From Celoporthe dispersa (lineage: Eukaryota; Ascomycota; Sordariomycetes; Diaporthales; Cryphonectriaceae), in NCBI GenBank assembly GCA_016584495.1, contig WAID01000005.1, positions 1,996,501 through 2,060,500 on the forward strand: a DNA stretch of 64,000 nucleotides, given 5' to 3'. How positions within the stretch are numbered: position 1 is the first letter of the stretch; each line of letters starts with the position of its first letter. Shown here one piece after another: positions 1 through 12,340 of the stretch. The translations under genes were made by a program, and so were the position numbers. Below the pieces are notes generated by a model that made no database searches, was not told the DNA's origin, and was given only the letters and a program-made list of their open reading frames with translations.

Positions 1-636
1 TCCTGCGTCAGAATCTACAACCTCGGACATGACTTCTCCGTCACGGGTATGGCTGACTTTGCCACCAACGAGCTGGGCAACTACCTCTCTGCTGCCCTCA
101 AGATGATCTGTGATTACCGCCTGTCCCATATCCCCCTCTCCAACGGCCGCACGGAAATTCAGGACCGCCTGCGCTGCAACAACTTCGTGACCAATTTTCT
201 GTCGGGCATCGAGGCTGCTGAGGCCGCCTATCGCCGAGGCACTCGCGACGAGCGTCTGCGCCCCTTCCAGATGATGGTCGACTTCTTCATCGCCGGGAAG
301 GAGGTCCTCCTCCGCGAGCCAGAACTCGAGCTGTTCCTCGACGGCGACGTCGTACCTTCTTTCGCCAAGACCGTCCTGTTGACCGAGCGCAAGGGCGGTG
401 CCAAGAGTAAGTGGATGAAGAATCTGGTCGCGAAGCCCCCCTCCGTCATGGCGGGAAAGAAGGGCCTGTGCTGGGAGTGCGGCTGTGGTCTGAGGAACAT
501 GAAGGAGACGGGCGGTGTTGCCTTTGTCAATCCAAAGAGCCGCGAGGTGACGTACGGCCAGGTTCAGTGCGCCCGCTGTTCTGACAAGGAGAAGAACACG
601 GGTGAGGATGGCCTTCCCAAGTGGGGAGGTCTTTGA
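1..636 (+). CDS. BTB/POZ-like protein, C-terminal part (5' truncated by window)
   Basis: The frame is open from base 1, so the true start lies outside the window; the internal ATG at 49 is probably not the start. The first residues (V-R-I-Y-N-L-G-H-D-F followed by a helix-rich ALKMICDY segment) resemble the part after a fungal BTB domain, where a 'vY.lADky.v..L..lA...f' pattern is usual. The A-Y-R-R-G-T-R-D-E-R-L-R-P stretch followed by an F-F helix also fits such proteins. Near the C-terminus CWECGCG and, about 30 residues later, CARC give two cysteine pairs that could bind a metal; this is inference. BTB proteins usually mediate protein-protein contacts, often as cullin-3 adaptors, but no partner can be inferred here. 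It converges on a second BTB gene about 1.1 kb away. Confidence 0.6.
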   Translation, partial: SCVRIYNLGHDFSVTGMADFATNELGNYLSAALKMICDYRLSHIPLSNGRTEIQDRLRCNNFVTNFLSGIEAAEAAYRRGTRDERLRPFQMMVDFFIAGKEVLLREPELELFLDGDVVPSFAKTVLLTERKGGAKSKWMKNLVAKPPSVMAGKKGLCWECGCGLRNMKETGGVAFVNPKSREVTYGQVQCARCSDKEKNTGEDGLPKWGGL

Positions 637-1755
637 CCCCCGCAAGGACTAGGAGGCTTGTCGGTGTGTGGCACTTGGGATCGGGCGGCTGTAGCTGTTG
701 GTTCTGACAGTATTGCTTCTTCAATCCCTTGCCAATCTTTGCGGCCGTCAATGGAGAGCTTGGGATATGGGTGCTTGAGAGGGACTGTGGTTGCTTTCTC
801 GGTCCACAGCATCTTTCTTTTTGACAGATTTACGTCAGAAGAAGCTGCATTCGGACTAGTGATAGCATTCAATCTATTCAGCCACTCATGATACAAGAGA
901 GTAAACGCTATTCCATGGAGCAGTTTTAGCTTCCAAGTGAGTAGTGACACGATGACTTGACGGTGATACGGTCCAGACATGAGGACTACGAGAAAGCAGA
1001 GAGGCTGGGTCTGATGTGCGCCTGCAACATCTGCTATGTTACACACGAGCGTGAGGGCTATCATACATCTAATATCTTTATCCATCTTGACTTGATCTGT
1101 TGTTGGTGGTTATACCCAGCCAGCTCAGAGAGCGTCGATATTATTGGACCATTTGCCGTATTGCCTGCACCGATACAGCGAAGATGTTTGCCTCGCTGTG
1201 CCATGGTAACCTGCGAGAAGAGTATCTTTCAGATGTGATAGAGATACAAGATTACTTTTGAAGTCTGTTGTAAGGAGACGATGGCCTTCAAGCGGGTAGT
1301 GACCACGTCGTCTGGCATGTCCTCCAGCACGAGGCCTCCTCCATTATTAGGTCTACGAGCGCTAGACATTTAAGGGAGCGGGAGGCCTTGGAAGCCAGAA
1401 GATCGTAATCTGTGAAGAGGAGGAGAGTGAGGAGGCTGATTATTTTTTTTTGTAAGGGTGAGGACGAAACAAGCAATGCAAGATCACGAGGGATTCCTTC
1501 TTGAACAGATCATCCTTGTTTTGAATTTGTTAACTGGGTGCCCTGGGTTCCACAACGCAAGAAAAGTAACAGAAGTCCCTTGAGGGCTATCTACATCCTC
1601 TCCCCTTCATCTCTCGAAAACTTAAGTCCCAGTTCACGCTTTCAACACTGGGCTTGTTCGTGACGCAAAGAATGGAGTGTTGCAGCCTGATCATCGTCGA
1701 GGGCGTAAAAGGGAGCAAGTTAGGAGGTTAGGAATCCGAGTCGAGATGGGCCTGA
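637..1755. other. Intergenic region between convergent BTB genes
   Basis: About 1.1 kb that should hold the 3' UTRs of the two flanking convergent genes. Open frames here are short, overlap each other on both strands and show no recognisable protein features. I see no RNA gene or repeat apart from short A/T runs near 1440. Confidence 0.6.
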
Positions 1756-2778
1756 TTAGGCGGCATGAGCAGCCTGTTGCTCGTCGACAGTGTCAGCGGT
1801 CTCGTTGACGAGGTCAGTCCAGATCTTGAGCGTCTCGTCGGCCTCCAAGGCAACATCTCGGCCATCCCGAATCATGGCCTCGAGGAGGTCGTGGCCAAAG
1901 GAGGGCACCTCCTTGACCAGGCGCTGGATCTTCTCGCTGCGGAATATGTGCATTCTGGCAGTGTACACAAAGCCGACATAGGCGAGCCGGATCATCTGGT
2001 CACCAGGGGACTGCTCGTAGGCGTGGCGCACCGCGTCACACAGGTGGTCCTCGAAGCCGGCATCCACAAGCTTCTTGTACTCGTACACGCACGGACACAC
2101 GAGGCTGGAGTAAGGGATGTTGGCCAGCGAGCCGAAGTTGACATGGCGGATGGTGCCGAGCGTCTTGCCGAGGTAGGCTTTCAGGACGGCCACTCCGTGG
2201 TTCTTCAGGGTGTCGAGCTGGAAGTAGTCGGCAGCGAGGGCAATCTTGGTGCAGGTGGTCATGACGGAGCCGTCCTTGGCAGAATAGTTGACGCTGACAG
2301 CTGCGAGTAATTTGGTCAGTGTGTGCAATTACCGACTGGCATATCACGTTTTAGTAGCAAGGATTTCTAAGAAAAAGAGAAAGGAAAAGGAAAGAGAAGG
2401 GAGGAAAAAAAAAGCTTACCCCCATGGTAGAGAAACTCCAACACAATGTCGATCTCGCTAGAGCTGACATTGTCGAAAGTAATCACGCCGGTTTGGCCCT
2501 CCTATACAAACACCTGATCAGACTCACCGGGCTATGGTATGTGTAAGGCTCCACTCACCATGAAGACCGGCGACAGGGCCGCTCTGAAGTAGGGACACCG
2601 CTCAAGGACGACCCGGTGGGCCAGCCGGAGCTGGCGATCCTGGTCGCGAATGATGATGTGGTCGGGGACCGCACCCATCTCAAAGACACTGTCCATCTTA
2701 TAAGTCACCCAAGCGCAGAATTGTCAGAAAGCAAGGGTCTTACTGTTGAGCAGTGTTGGTGGTGTCTGTGGTGTTCAT
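1756..2778 (-). CDS. BTB/POZ domain protein
   Basis: Four exons on the minus strand: 2778-2744, 2688-2559, 2501-2420 and 2300-1756, each with GT/AG borders and compatible phases (263 aa). An alternative start at 2696 skips the first exon and gives 254 aa. I prefer 2778 because that upstream ATG would otherwise run into a stop after 12 codons, and a TATAT motif lies about 105 bp before it. Exons 2-3 give the BTB core: PDHIIIRDQDRQLRLAHRVV (the 'D.....F.aHk.vL' strand-helix), CPYFRAAL, and VLEFLYHG just before the third intron. The last exon carries the helical part typical of fungal BTB proteins (IALAADYFQLDTLKNHG). The likely role is protein-protein interaction; the target is unknown. Confidence 0.75.
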
Positions 2779-2881
2779 GACGGCGTTGACGAAAGTGGTT
2801 GGCTACGAGATGACGTTCGAGATGTGGTTGAGAATTGAAAGGAAGAGGGTATCTTGTGCCTTGAGGCGGGTTGGAAGAGAT

Positions 2882-2889
2882 CTTATATA
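2882..2889 (-). promoter_or_regulatory. TATA-like box upstream of the BTB gene
   Basis: TATATAAG read on the minus strand, about 105 bp upstream of the ATG at 2778. Spacing and sequence suit a fungal core promoter; no transcript evidence. Confidence 0.4.
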
Positions 2890-5246
2890 TCTGGGTAGAC
2901 GACAAATGGAAACTCCCGGCCTGGTCTGTGAATCACCATTTTTTACTCTTCCTATTATCTCACGCAATGGTCGCAAGGGAGAACTCCAATTGTGCAACAA
3001 TACTCAAATCTATGTGGGGTATGAGTTCAGCCCACTTAATGTGCACATCCGGGGAATTCTACAGTGTCGTTTCATCTATAGAGATGGACACTTCTTCTAG
3101 TGGTGACCAGGGACAAGGTGTTGTATGTGGCTACTGGGAAAAGCCCATGAGCTTCTGGCATGATCTCTGAAAGATCTCCTACCTTTGGTAGCTACATTGA
3201 TTTTCTAAATGTTCAAAATGCTGCGACGTATGGCCATGATATGCCCGTGTCTCAATGGTGCTTTGAAGAATGTTGCACACCACGGGGCTGTGAACCCTTT
3301 AGCGACGAAGCTAAAACTTTAGAAAGCTGTCTGTATTTGTAGTGCATTCTTCTCTAAGCTTGTATATGAGCCACATACCTTGCCAGATTCATTCTTAACA
3401 TGGTCAGCCAGATTTAGAAAAATTTGGTGAGATGACAGGGAGAGGAAGTGCTGAGCCACCCACAAGGCTGACTCACACGGCTAACAAGTACCCTATTTGG
3501 CCAAGTGGATCCACCCGGCTGCCACACACCACAGTGAATCACACCACCGCCAGCCAATATTATTCCAGCCTCGTAGACCTCGTCCGGATGCTTTGGGACT
3601 TCCTGTGAGCTGGCAAAGAGATGGGCTTTGAATCTGAGATCTGTTAGGAAGGTTGTTTTTGTCAACGAGCGGTCAGATTACTACAGAGGCTGTTGATAGA
3701 GAAGCGTGCAGTGGGACGGCCGGAGGGAATATTCATGGAGGTGGAAGAATTTCATGTTTCTGCGTGGGAAGACGGGGGTCACCTCCCACCGGCAATTGAT
3801 CTCCTACGTCACCTGTATCCTATCTTGTCTCACATGCATGGCCTGGGCTGGACCGTGACACTTACAGCCTCAGGCTGCCTCAAATCTCCCATCATATCTC
3901 GCAACTTCAAAGGATGGTGTGGTAGGCTACCATACAATTTAATCAGCTGGCCTCATCTCAGCACGATCACTCTCGCTGCGCTTACGAAGCTCGAACGTTA
4001 CTTTTATCGTGCAGATTCATTGCCAGTACGGCCATAGCAGTTGTATCTGACGTTGTCTTTCTAACGACCTGCTCAGAGATGGCTTGATCAACAATGGCTG
4101 GGCCTCGCTTTATGGCAATAAGGTAGAGCCCCCCTTATCAAATCGCAATCTTGTCTCCGGTCCTGGCCAACAGCCTACGCCAAACCTTTTATCAGGCTTC
4201 TCAAGACTGATCACTTCGCCAGCCGACCGCGCTCTTATCTAGAAAGACGATCCTGCAAGAACGCTAGCAAGCCTATATTAATCTATGATTGATGCAACTA
4301 CTTTTCGTTAGCTAGCCACCTTAGTAGCCTATGCTGTCAACACTAGGCGACCTGCGCGTTCCTTCACGCGCTCGACACAGGAAATAGCGTGCTGGGCTCT
4401 CAATTTCCACGTTCCGTTCTGCCCACTTGATTCGAAAGAAAAGTTGAGAAAGAATTTGGCAGAGACCTCGACCCAAATTTCACACCAGTGGGCAGCGGAA
4501 CGGTCTCATGGGAAAGAAGAAAACTGCTATGGAGGAGGTCTTCAAGGAGACGATGGATGGCCTGGAGAAAGTCTCGGCGGAGCCACCGCCCAGACCTGGT
4601 TCAGCATATGTTCGTTATCTTCTTCTGTGGCGCACAACATGCATCTTCCTGTTGCTCACAGATGCCTTGGACAGCCTAGCTGCTTGGCCAGCCTACTCGG
4701 GCGACACTCCCGCGGATGCCGACGAGGCGTCCAATGAGCCGAGAACCGAGGTAATCCGAAAAGAAACAAGAAATTGCCAAGGCTGTACTAATCACGGTAG
4801 CGCTGCGACGATTCAGGCAGGAGGACGCTACGATGCCACTGAGATACGCACGTAAATTATGTCGCAGAAGAACAGATATGTTGCTGCGAGTGTGTGTCTT
4901 GACCGTGTTTTAGATACGCATGGTAATTATTTTCATGGAGACAAGCTCGTTGCGGAGAGGATGCACACTTCAGCATGGAAGTATAGCTCTGCTTTACTGT
5001 CCACACCGCGTGGTAATTATGTCGGCTATGTAACGTACTGATGACTTTGATTGGTGATACTGGGCAATTCCATATACTCGAGCCCACGAGTACTACATAT
5101 GATCTCAATATACAGTAATTACCCCTATCCATCCTCTCTCCTCGCGTTCATTCACCTCGCGAGCCCAGCCCGCCCGCCGGGTGAGACACCGCAGTCCTGG
5201 CCTGGCAAATGAGACACAGCTCCAATACCCTAAGAGCTTGGTCTGA
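2890..5246. other. Intergenic region, no supported gene
   Basis: About 2.4 kb. The most coding-like stretch is an open frame at 4508-4855 (+) starting M-G-K-K-K-T-A-M-E-E-V-F. It has no recognisable domain, and no intron model extends it convincingly, so I do not call it a gene. The region should include promoter sequence for the BTB gene and 3' sequence of the OPT transporter gene. Confidence 0.5.
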
Positions 5247-8200
5247 TCACCAGGTAGCAGGCCCAAAGGTCTCTCCATCAGCGAGGGTAAGGGGAATGGC
5301 AGCACCGTTGCTGTCGAGGTTGTTGAACGCGTTGGTGATGTTGGGGTTGCCATCGGCGCGCGGGTTCATGAACCACTGCGGAGCGTTGACCTTCTGCGGC
5401 AGGATCAGGGCGAAGAAGATGACCAGGGTGGAGATGTACAGGCCCGTGTCGAGACCAGCCGAGGTGATATAGTTGTACTTTGCCCACCAGCCCCTGAACC
5501 TGCGCTTCAGGAAGCCGTTGAAGAAGACGCCCACGGCGCCCCAGCACAGGTAGATGTACACGGTCGCGGGAGGGATCTGGCCGGAGCCGCCAAAGATGAG
5601 AGGCCAGTGCAGGTAGCGGATGGGGCTGCTGGGGAAGCGGCGCGCGGCGAACCAGGTGACGACGGGGAGCGCGGCGCCCAGGAGCCAGTACCACTGCAGG
5701 CTCGAGTAGATACCACCCGCGCCGAAGACACGACCGGGTCCGACCACACCCCACACCACCGAGGCGGTGTAGAAGACGCTGGCGCCGGGGCAGGTGTAGC
5801 CGTTGGGCTGGTCAGAGTCGCAGATGCCGTCGATGGAGCCGAGGGCCCAGTTGAAGACGGCGACCTGGACGATGCAGGACCAGAGACAGGCCGAGACCTG
5901 AGCGGTGAAGGTCACACGAGGCTGGAGACAACGTCAGTATATGACTTCTGTGTGTGTGAAAGAGAGAAAAAGAGAGGCTTATCAAGGATCAATTTTGCTT
6001 ACCGGAACCTTGAGATAGTGGCCAAACTTCATGTCCTGCAGAAAGTAGAGAGCCTGCGACATGGTGATGTATCCATACGTCTTGAACAGCATCATGGCAA
6101 TGGGCCTGCCAGGGAGCATGTATCCAATCATAAACTCCGTGAGGACGTTGAGGCCAAGCTGCGTGTTGGTGATACCCTGAACCATGCCGATGGGGACGAG
6201 GAAGACGACGGCAGTGAGCATGGCAATGATCATTGCCCACCAGGTCAGGTGGGTGTCCCAGTAGAGAACGGTGACCAGGGACATGGCGAACAGGATGATG
6301 AAGAGGCCATAGTACCACCAGTTCGGGGTGTCCACGTACTTCTTCATCATCTTCAGGTGGACGTCGGCGTCCTGGTTGCGGGCCAGCTTGCCACGCTCCA
6401 GGATCTCGGCGCCGTGGAAGATGATGGTGTGCACGATGACAGCCGAGAGAGTACCGAAGGAGACTCCATAGGTCAGAGAGAAGAACGTTCCCAGGAAGAT
6501 GGGCGAGTAGGCCTTGTACTTGGGGACGTCGAGCTCCAGCTGGGGCGTCAGGATGCGCGTGACATTGTAGGCGGAGCCAGTATTGTCGAAGGAATGGGTC
6601 TGGTTCGCTGCTTGTTAGATGCATGGCATGACCTTGCTAATCCGGGCCAGCAGGGGAAAAAGGAAAAAAAAAAAAAAAGGGGGCCCACGGAAAACGTACG
6701 CTTGCAATAGGCAGATACTGAGTCCACCAGGTGTTGGTGTAGAAAACACCAAGGCCAGTGATGAGGAAGAAGATGACCACGCCGATGAGTGTGTTGACGA
6801 TAGAGAAGAGAGGGTAGGGCAGTGGGCTGCCCACAAATGCCGTGATGAGAGTCCAGTCGAAAGTGATGGGAAGCTGATAATATGGACCGAAGCAGTCAGT
6901 ATGATGATGGCCTTATGGGGGGGGGGGATACCAAATCCCGCCCAACCGCCCTCTTTTTTTTTTTTTTGACTTACAAGTCCGAATCCAGCAACATTTCCAA
7001 AGATCTGGTTCACAATCATGCTGTTGGGCGCGATCCAGCAGATCCAGTCAAAGTAAGACAGACCCTGGGCGATGAATCCAGGGAACCAGTACCAGAGGTA
7101 GCTGCCCGCAAAGACATAGAGGAAGTAGCGGTATCTTCCGATGCTCCAGCCGTTGGTCTCAGCAGGGTTGGCCGGGGTGTGGTCGTGGAGGGTGTACATC
7201 AGAGTCGTGTTGGCCAGAGTCTGGGGCCAGATCATGGCAGCCGGCCAGATCAGGAACCGCCGGACGATTCCGGCCATACCAAATCCGAGACACTGTGTTG
7301 TGAGGACCAAGAGCATCTGGAAACCCCAGCCGAAGTTTTGCTTGTAGAAGACCTGCTGGGCGAGGAGCACGTCGGTGGCGTAGGCGACACCTCCCTGGAT
7401 GGAGACGTTGGCCATCATGACAATGACAGCATGCTCCTTGATGTTGAAGGGGCCAGGGTTCAGATTCCACTTCACCCCAAACGTGTTGAACTCGTGGTTC
7501 GGCAGGACCTAGCCAGAACTGTCAGCAGACCCTCCCGGTGAACAGCCGGTCACTGTCTGTCCTGGCTGATGAACTCACCCTGGCCATTCCGCATCCCACC
7601 GGGTAGGCAAGGAGCTGGACGACGTAGACGTAGATGTTGATAGACGGGTTGCGGAGAGAGAAGAGAAGGTTCACAGCAGACACGATGGTCGTGGCAAGCA
7701 TTCCGATCACCCAGGCCCGGATTGTGTTGGCCGGCATGTCCTCGTCATAGTTGCGAACTGCAGCCCGCACTTCGAAGTAGGGAGAGTCCTCCTCCAGGAG
7801 CTGATGCTCGAAGTTGGCCTTCTTCTCGACATCATCGGATTGGGCAATTTTGTTGGCAGCATCCTACAACACGAATTAGTACCAAGTATTTCTCTCTTTC
7901 TCTGTCTCTGAAGAGACCATATCTGCCAAGCAAAACACTCCACGCCAAGCAGTCCCTGGAGGGAAAAAAGCCAAGTGAAAGCCAAGCGGGAGAGAGCACT
8001 GGCCTATTCTCTGATTTTTCTCCACCAACGGTCGAGGCGCAAGCCACTAGCGAGTGCGCCGCGTAGAAACAAACCCAACTCCCCAGAGGATAACTCGGGC
8101 GCAGAAGAACAAACATGCAAATTATAGGTCAACGTACAATGGTCTCGTAGTCCAAGTTGTAATCCCACTGATGGGTCTTCTTGAACTTCTTCAGCTGGTC

Positions 8201-8371
8201 CACGCTGGAGGCGACAGCAATATCGTCCTCCTGGGCAGCCTGGTCGGTGCTGGGAATGGCCTTGCCATCGGCATCGTACTGAGGACCCGCGGTAGTCACC
8301 GGGTCCTGCTCTTCAATGACAGGATGGTCCGTCTGGCGCCGCACAAACGGCTTGCGGAGGTTGAAAGGCAT
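5247..8371 (-). CDS. OPT family oligopeptide transporter
   Basis: Six exons (8371-8138, 7863-7579, 7508-6975, 6873-6700, 6599-6003, 5921-5247) join with consistent phases into an 832-residue protein, a normal length for fungal OPTs. A soluble N-terminal region of about 130 residues precedes a multi-spanning membrane part. OPT hallmarks include NPGPFNIKEHA at the start of exon 3, the WYWFPGFI segment, ITFDWT, N-x-T-R-I-L, and the C-terminal PP-A-T-V-Y-I-Y-L-C-W-G and NGFLKRRF-W-W-KYNY stretches. Members import small peptides or glutathione-like compounds by proton symport at the plasma membrane or vacuole; the substrate cannot be read from sequence. The start at 8371 has a good context (AAAGATGC) and begins with MPFNLRKPF. 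Introns 3 and 4 contain long homopolymers (G11, T14, A15). Confidence 0.93.
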
Positions 8372-10384
8372 CTTTGCGGTGTGAGGAGCAACCACAGGCC
8401 TGGGAGAGGGTTGACAGGATCAGAGAAGAAAACCCAGTCACGCGAGGTCCGACCGAGGTGGGTGCTGCGACCGTATTTCAGAGTTCTGGCATCGGGTTTG
8501 CCCTACAATATTGATAGACATCGTGGCGTCGTGGACCCCGGCAAGACATGGCCAGTCTAGTTCTGTTTAGGCGCTGCCGTCCGTTGCCAAGGTAGAGTCA
8601 AGCCTTGATAAGGAAGACCCTGATTGACTGATTCAAGGAGTAATTACTATGGGCAAAGAACCCACGATACCGCCCGTCCCCTCCCCCCCCACCTTGGTTA
8701 TACCCAACATATCCCTACAACGCGTGTCGCGGGATGCTATATATGGGGAAGCTACCAACGCTAGAGTCGTTGTCTCGAGGGCTAGGCCTGTCACTGTAGG
8801 CTTTCGAAGCAGACAATTTGATGGCGATGGAAGACAAGGCTGAACGTTCTAGCGCCAGAACAAGACTTAGCTACGATACCGGTGGTCTTGGCCCGAACCT
8901 TGGCGGAGAGTCTGAAGATAACGGCTAACACCGGCCAGTCCACACCTGCCTAGATGAGGATGATTTGCCAACAAGTGTTTTAATAGTCTTCGCGTGGTCG
9001 AAGCATTGCTGGTGAGGGCTCGCGCCACTCGTCTGACCGACAGGCCGAACCGGCCAAGCCGATGCGAAAATAGTTCACAGCTCAGGTCGGGCGGCAAAAC
9101 AAACAGGACGTCGTGCTAGATACCACTACCTGGGCCATCCGATATGTTTGGGTTTAGGCGCCAAAGAAGATCTCGTTGGGCGGCTGGGTGGGTGGGCATC
9201 TTCCACAGATCACCTGTTACTCTGGTCCCGCAATCACACAGGATCTAACCTGCGAACCGTAGTGTTGGGAGCGGGTGAGTTGCAACCGAATCGTGCTACC
9301 CTGGTTGCATAATTTCGGGCCATCCAAGGCCAGAACATGGACAAGTTCTCGCCGAGTGAAATAACCAAAATCGTGTTTGAAAGTTTGATAACGCTGGTCC
9401 CTGAGACTGCCTCGGCAACGTAGTATAAAGGCACATATGTGGGCCCAGCGGTGTCCTCGTGACATGGATAACTCTGGAGCATCGTGCCCCAGTTTTGACT
9501 ACGCGCAACTGAAACGTAATATGTTTCCAAACTTCGAAGCAACGTTGAGCACACAATGCCGCTGGAATTAAATTTGAGCCAGCATTGATCACTCTCGGCG
9601 CCATGACTTGTACGACTTCATGAAAAACCCTATTTCTGTTATCAGCAAAAGGCAAGCCGCAGATATCATTAGCTTGTCACATCATAGGCTGCATAAAGCT
9701 CATCGAAGACGTCACTGACCCAATTATGCGCAGATCGTCCATCGCGTGGTGGTTGTGATGGTGTCTAAGAATGCGGCTAGTACTCAAATATCTTATCTCT
9801 TTTGGGCCCCGGGCTTTGTGGATATCGCTGCTACTTATCATTTATTACTGCATACAAGAGCAGTCGACATCTCATCACGTACGCATCACGTGAGTCACGT
9901 TCAACGTGTGACGAGTAACACTTGTCGATGAGTGACCGAGGAGTAGACAGCACTGCACAAGGCCAGCTGCTTTCTAACCCAGAGGAGAAGAAAGATGGCC
10001 AGACTACCACTGTAAGCGCTTACAGCTCGTCCTAGCGCCTACGTCTACATTGGTTGTTAGAAGGTAAATGCAGTGGCAAGTTAGGAATGGAACTGCAGAG
10101 CCTGAGAGCTGACTTTATGAAGGAGATCCTGTGATATTTCATATACGGAATGCAATCACGTCCTGCATGGCGACACCAGTTCGATACACAGGGGATCAGG
10201 CGTATCAAGACTCGTTACGACTCAACAAGTATATAACATTCCTCGAGAATATATACGAAAAGAAACCAACATAGTTCTCTTCATAGCCATCAAAGGGAAG
10301 AGAAGAACAAGATGATGTATTTACGGCCGAAAGTCTTCATCCAAGTAGTGGTGCTGCCTTGCTTATACGTTGAAGCTAAACCTC
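8372..10384. other. Intergenic region upstream of the OPT gene
   Basis: Two kilobases between the OPT start and the 3' end of the GH7 gene. No open frame has a recognisable domain or plausible exon borders. A cluster of ACGT-containing palindromes lies near 9870-9910 and is listed separately. Confidence 0.5.
9887..9897. promoter_or_regulatory. Overlapping CACGTG and TGAGTCA motifs
   Basis: CACGTG (9887-9892) shares two bases with TGAGTCA (9891-9897). The first is an E-box bound by bHLH factors; the second is the Gcn4/CPC1 bZIP consensus of amino-acid control. Further ACGT copies flank them. The site lies about 1.5 kb upstream of the OPT transporter, which would suit nutrient control, but the distance is large and chance occurrence is possible. 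Confidence 0.25.
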
Positions 10385-12239
10385 CTAGTATGTGGCGCCG
10401 ATGGGGCCAAACTTGATGTTGGAGTAGATCACGGTAGCGGACCTGAATGACGAGTTAATATTGTTCATGAACATCGCGTAGGTTAAAGAGGCCACTTACG
10501 CGTCCGAAGACTCAACGTCAGCAGGCACACCGCTGGTGGTAGCGCAGGTACCGCGCTGCTTGCCGGGAGAAGTTGCATCGGCATCGACTGGGTAGGTCGA
10601 GTCGAGCCAGAGCATGTTGGCATAGTGCTGTAGGCAAGTTGGTCAGTATACCCGACAGCGTGTCTGCGAAGCATTTACGCGAGAAGGGAGAGCATAAATG
10701 AAGAGAGGAGGGTGACAAAAAAAAGGGGGGGGGGGTAAAAAAGAAGAAAAAGCTTACATCATCCCACAGGGACATGACCAGCACCATGCCATCAGCCATA
10801 CCCGCGCCCATCTGAGCCAGCCCGCCCTTCTGGCTAAAGACGTCAGTGTCGTTGAACTCGACCTTCTGCGCCTTGCAGAAGTCGTCGGTGATACTGTTGT
10901 AGTCGGTGAGCGTAGGCCAGGTCGAGTTGGGCTGTTGGATCTTGGTGCCGCCCTGGATATAGTACTGCGAGATCTCGGTGAGGCTGCTGCCGGACCCGTG
11001 GAACTGGGTGACCACGGTGAACTTCTGGCTCGTGTCGACCGTCATACCGCTGCCGTAGAAGTCCTTGTTACCCATGCGGAAAGGGTTCCAGTCGCACCCG
11101 TCCGGGTCGCAGTCGCCGGCGTAGCGGGAGGACGAGTAGGTCCCGCCGCAGTCGTCCGCGTTGCAGGAATGCTGGTCCGCCGTCGTACACGGGTGGGGTG
11201 TGTAGGCCATGTCCATCGAGTTGGCCTCCCAGACGTCCATCTCCGAGCAGCAGGAGCCCATGCCGCCCACTCCGGCGTTGGCGTCGTTGGTGGAGGGCGT
11301 CCAGCCTTCGACGTTGCCCTGGGTGAGAGTATGACAGGTATTAGTATGGATATAAGTCTAGAGTGCGTATAAGGGAGCGTGTGTTGTGGTGGTTGTAGAC
11401 GCACCTGGCCGTTGATGAACTTGAGATCACGAGGACACTGGCTGTCGCAGTAGCCAGTTCCGTACTCGGCGCCAGCGGTGTTGGTCGAGTACTTGGCCAT
11501 GCCGCCATCAGCGTCCATGGTGACAAAGTAGAGAGCACCGTTGAGGCCGCACTATGATTTTGGTGTCAGCTCCGACATGATCCCGAGCTCAGATAATCTG
11601 GCCAAGCCAATGTCACTCACCGGCAACTTGCTCAGATCGACGTCAAAGGCGAACTCGTTGCCGATCAGATCGAACAAGTGGTACTTGGTCGACGATTCCA
11701 TCAAGTACGTGCGGCTTCCGATGTTCTTGCCGGAGCTCTGCGTGACAAACTGGAGGGAGAGCGCGTTGCCACTGGTCGTGATGCCGTAAGTGCTCGAGTA
11801 GTCAGCGCCGTCGAGAACGCAGTTTGCCGCACAGGTCTTGTCGTCCGGGCAGAGAGTAGCATTCCATGTGTTGCCGGTGTAGCCTATTCGCCTTTATGTG
11901 AGCAGCATGTTCTCTCTAATCATCGGGACCCAGATCTTTGTGGCCTTTGGTCTGGACACGAAGTGAGAGGACATACAGTTAACGTAGCCGTTCTTGTCGT
12001 GGACCCAGCGCCAGTTGGAATCTTGATACATAAAGTCAGCGAGCGAGGTTGATTCATTGCTGGGCTGCTTTCGACGACTGACCGATGACAACCTCTCCCT
12101 GGTTGGTCGTGCAGCTGGACGGAGCAGTACAGGACTGCCAGGTCATCTGGGGGTGGGTCTCCGTCTGCTGCGTGCCGACGCCCTGGGCGTTGACCGCGCT
12201 GGCCAAAAGGCTGCCGGTGAGAGCGATCTTGCTGAACAT
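10385..12239 (-). CDS. GH7 cellobiohydrolase (reducing-end cellulase), catalytic domain only
   Basis: Seven exons (12239-12083, 12021-11977, 11883-11621, 11551-11405, 11318-10758, 10627-10500, 10442-10385) give 452 aa with all phases matching. An 18-residue signal peptide (MFSKIALTGSLLASAVNA) precedes the mature Gln. The core follows GH7 cellobiohydrolases: NWRWVH, cysteine pairs throughout, GALYFV-MD-DGG, and the catalytic CCSEMDVWEAN, whose acidic residues fall at 230, 232 and 235, equal to the classical 212/214/217 after signal removal. It releases cellobiose from chain ends of crystalline cellulose outside the cell. The protein ends at FGPIGATY, so the Ser/Thr linker and CBM1 of many homologues are absent. 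Intron 5 carries A8 and G11 tracts on the plus strand. Confidence 0.96.
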
Positions 12240-12332
12240 GATGCCGACTGCGTTGGTATGTCTTTGGTGTGAAAGACTCTGTGGGATGGTCAGCTACTTT
12301 GGAGTGTCAGCACCCAGGTGTCGTGGGCCTTG

Positions 12333-12340
12333 CCTTTATA
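12333..12340 (-). promoter_or_regulatory. TATA box of the GH7 gene
   Basis: TATAAAGG on the minus strand, 94 bp upstream of the GH7 start codon, within the usual distance for a fungal cellulase core promoter. Confidence 0.5.

Noticed and set aside
4508..4855. Plus-strand open frame starting MGKKKTAMEEVF
   Set aside because: Partly protein-like at the start, but no domain, no supporting intron model and abrupt change of character; not enough to call a gene.
9234..9655. Overlapping minus-strand frames around 9.2-9.7 kb
   Set aside because: Several frames are open at once, none with a recognisable motif, which is typical of chance.
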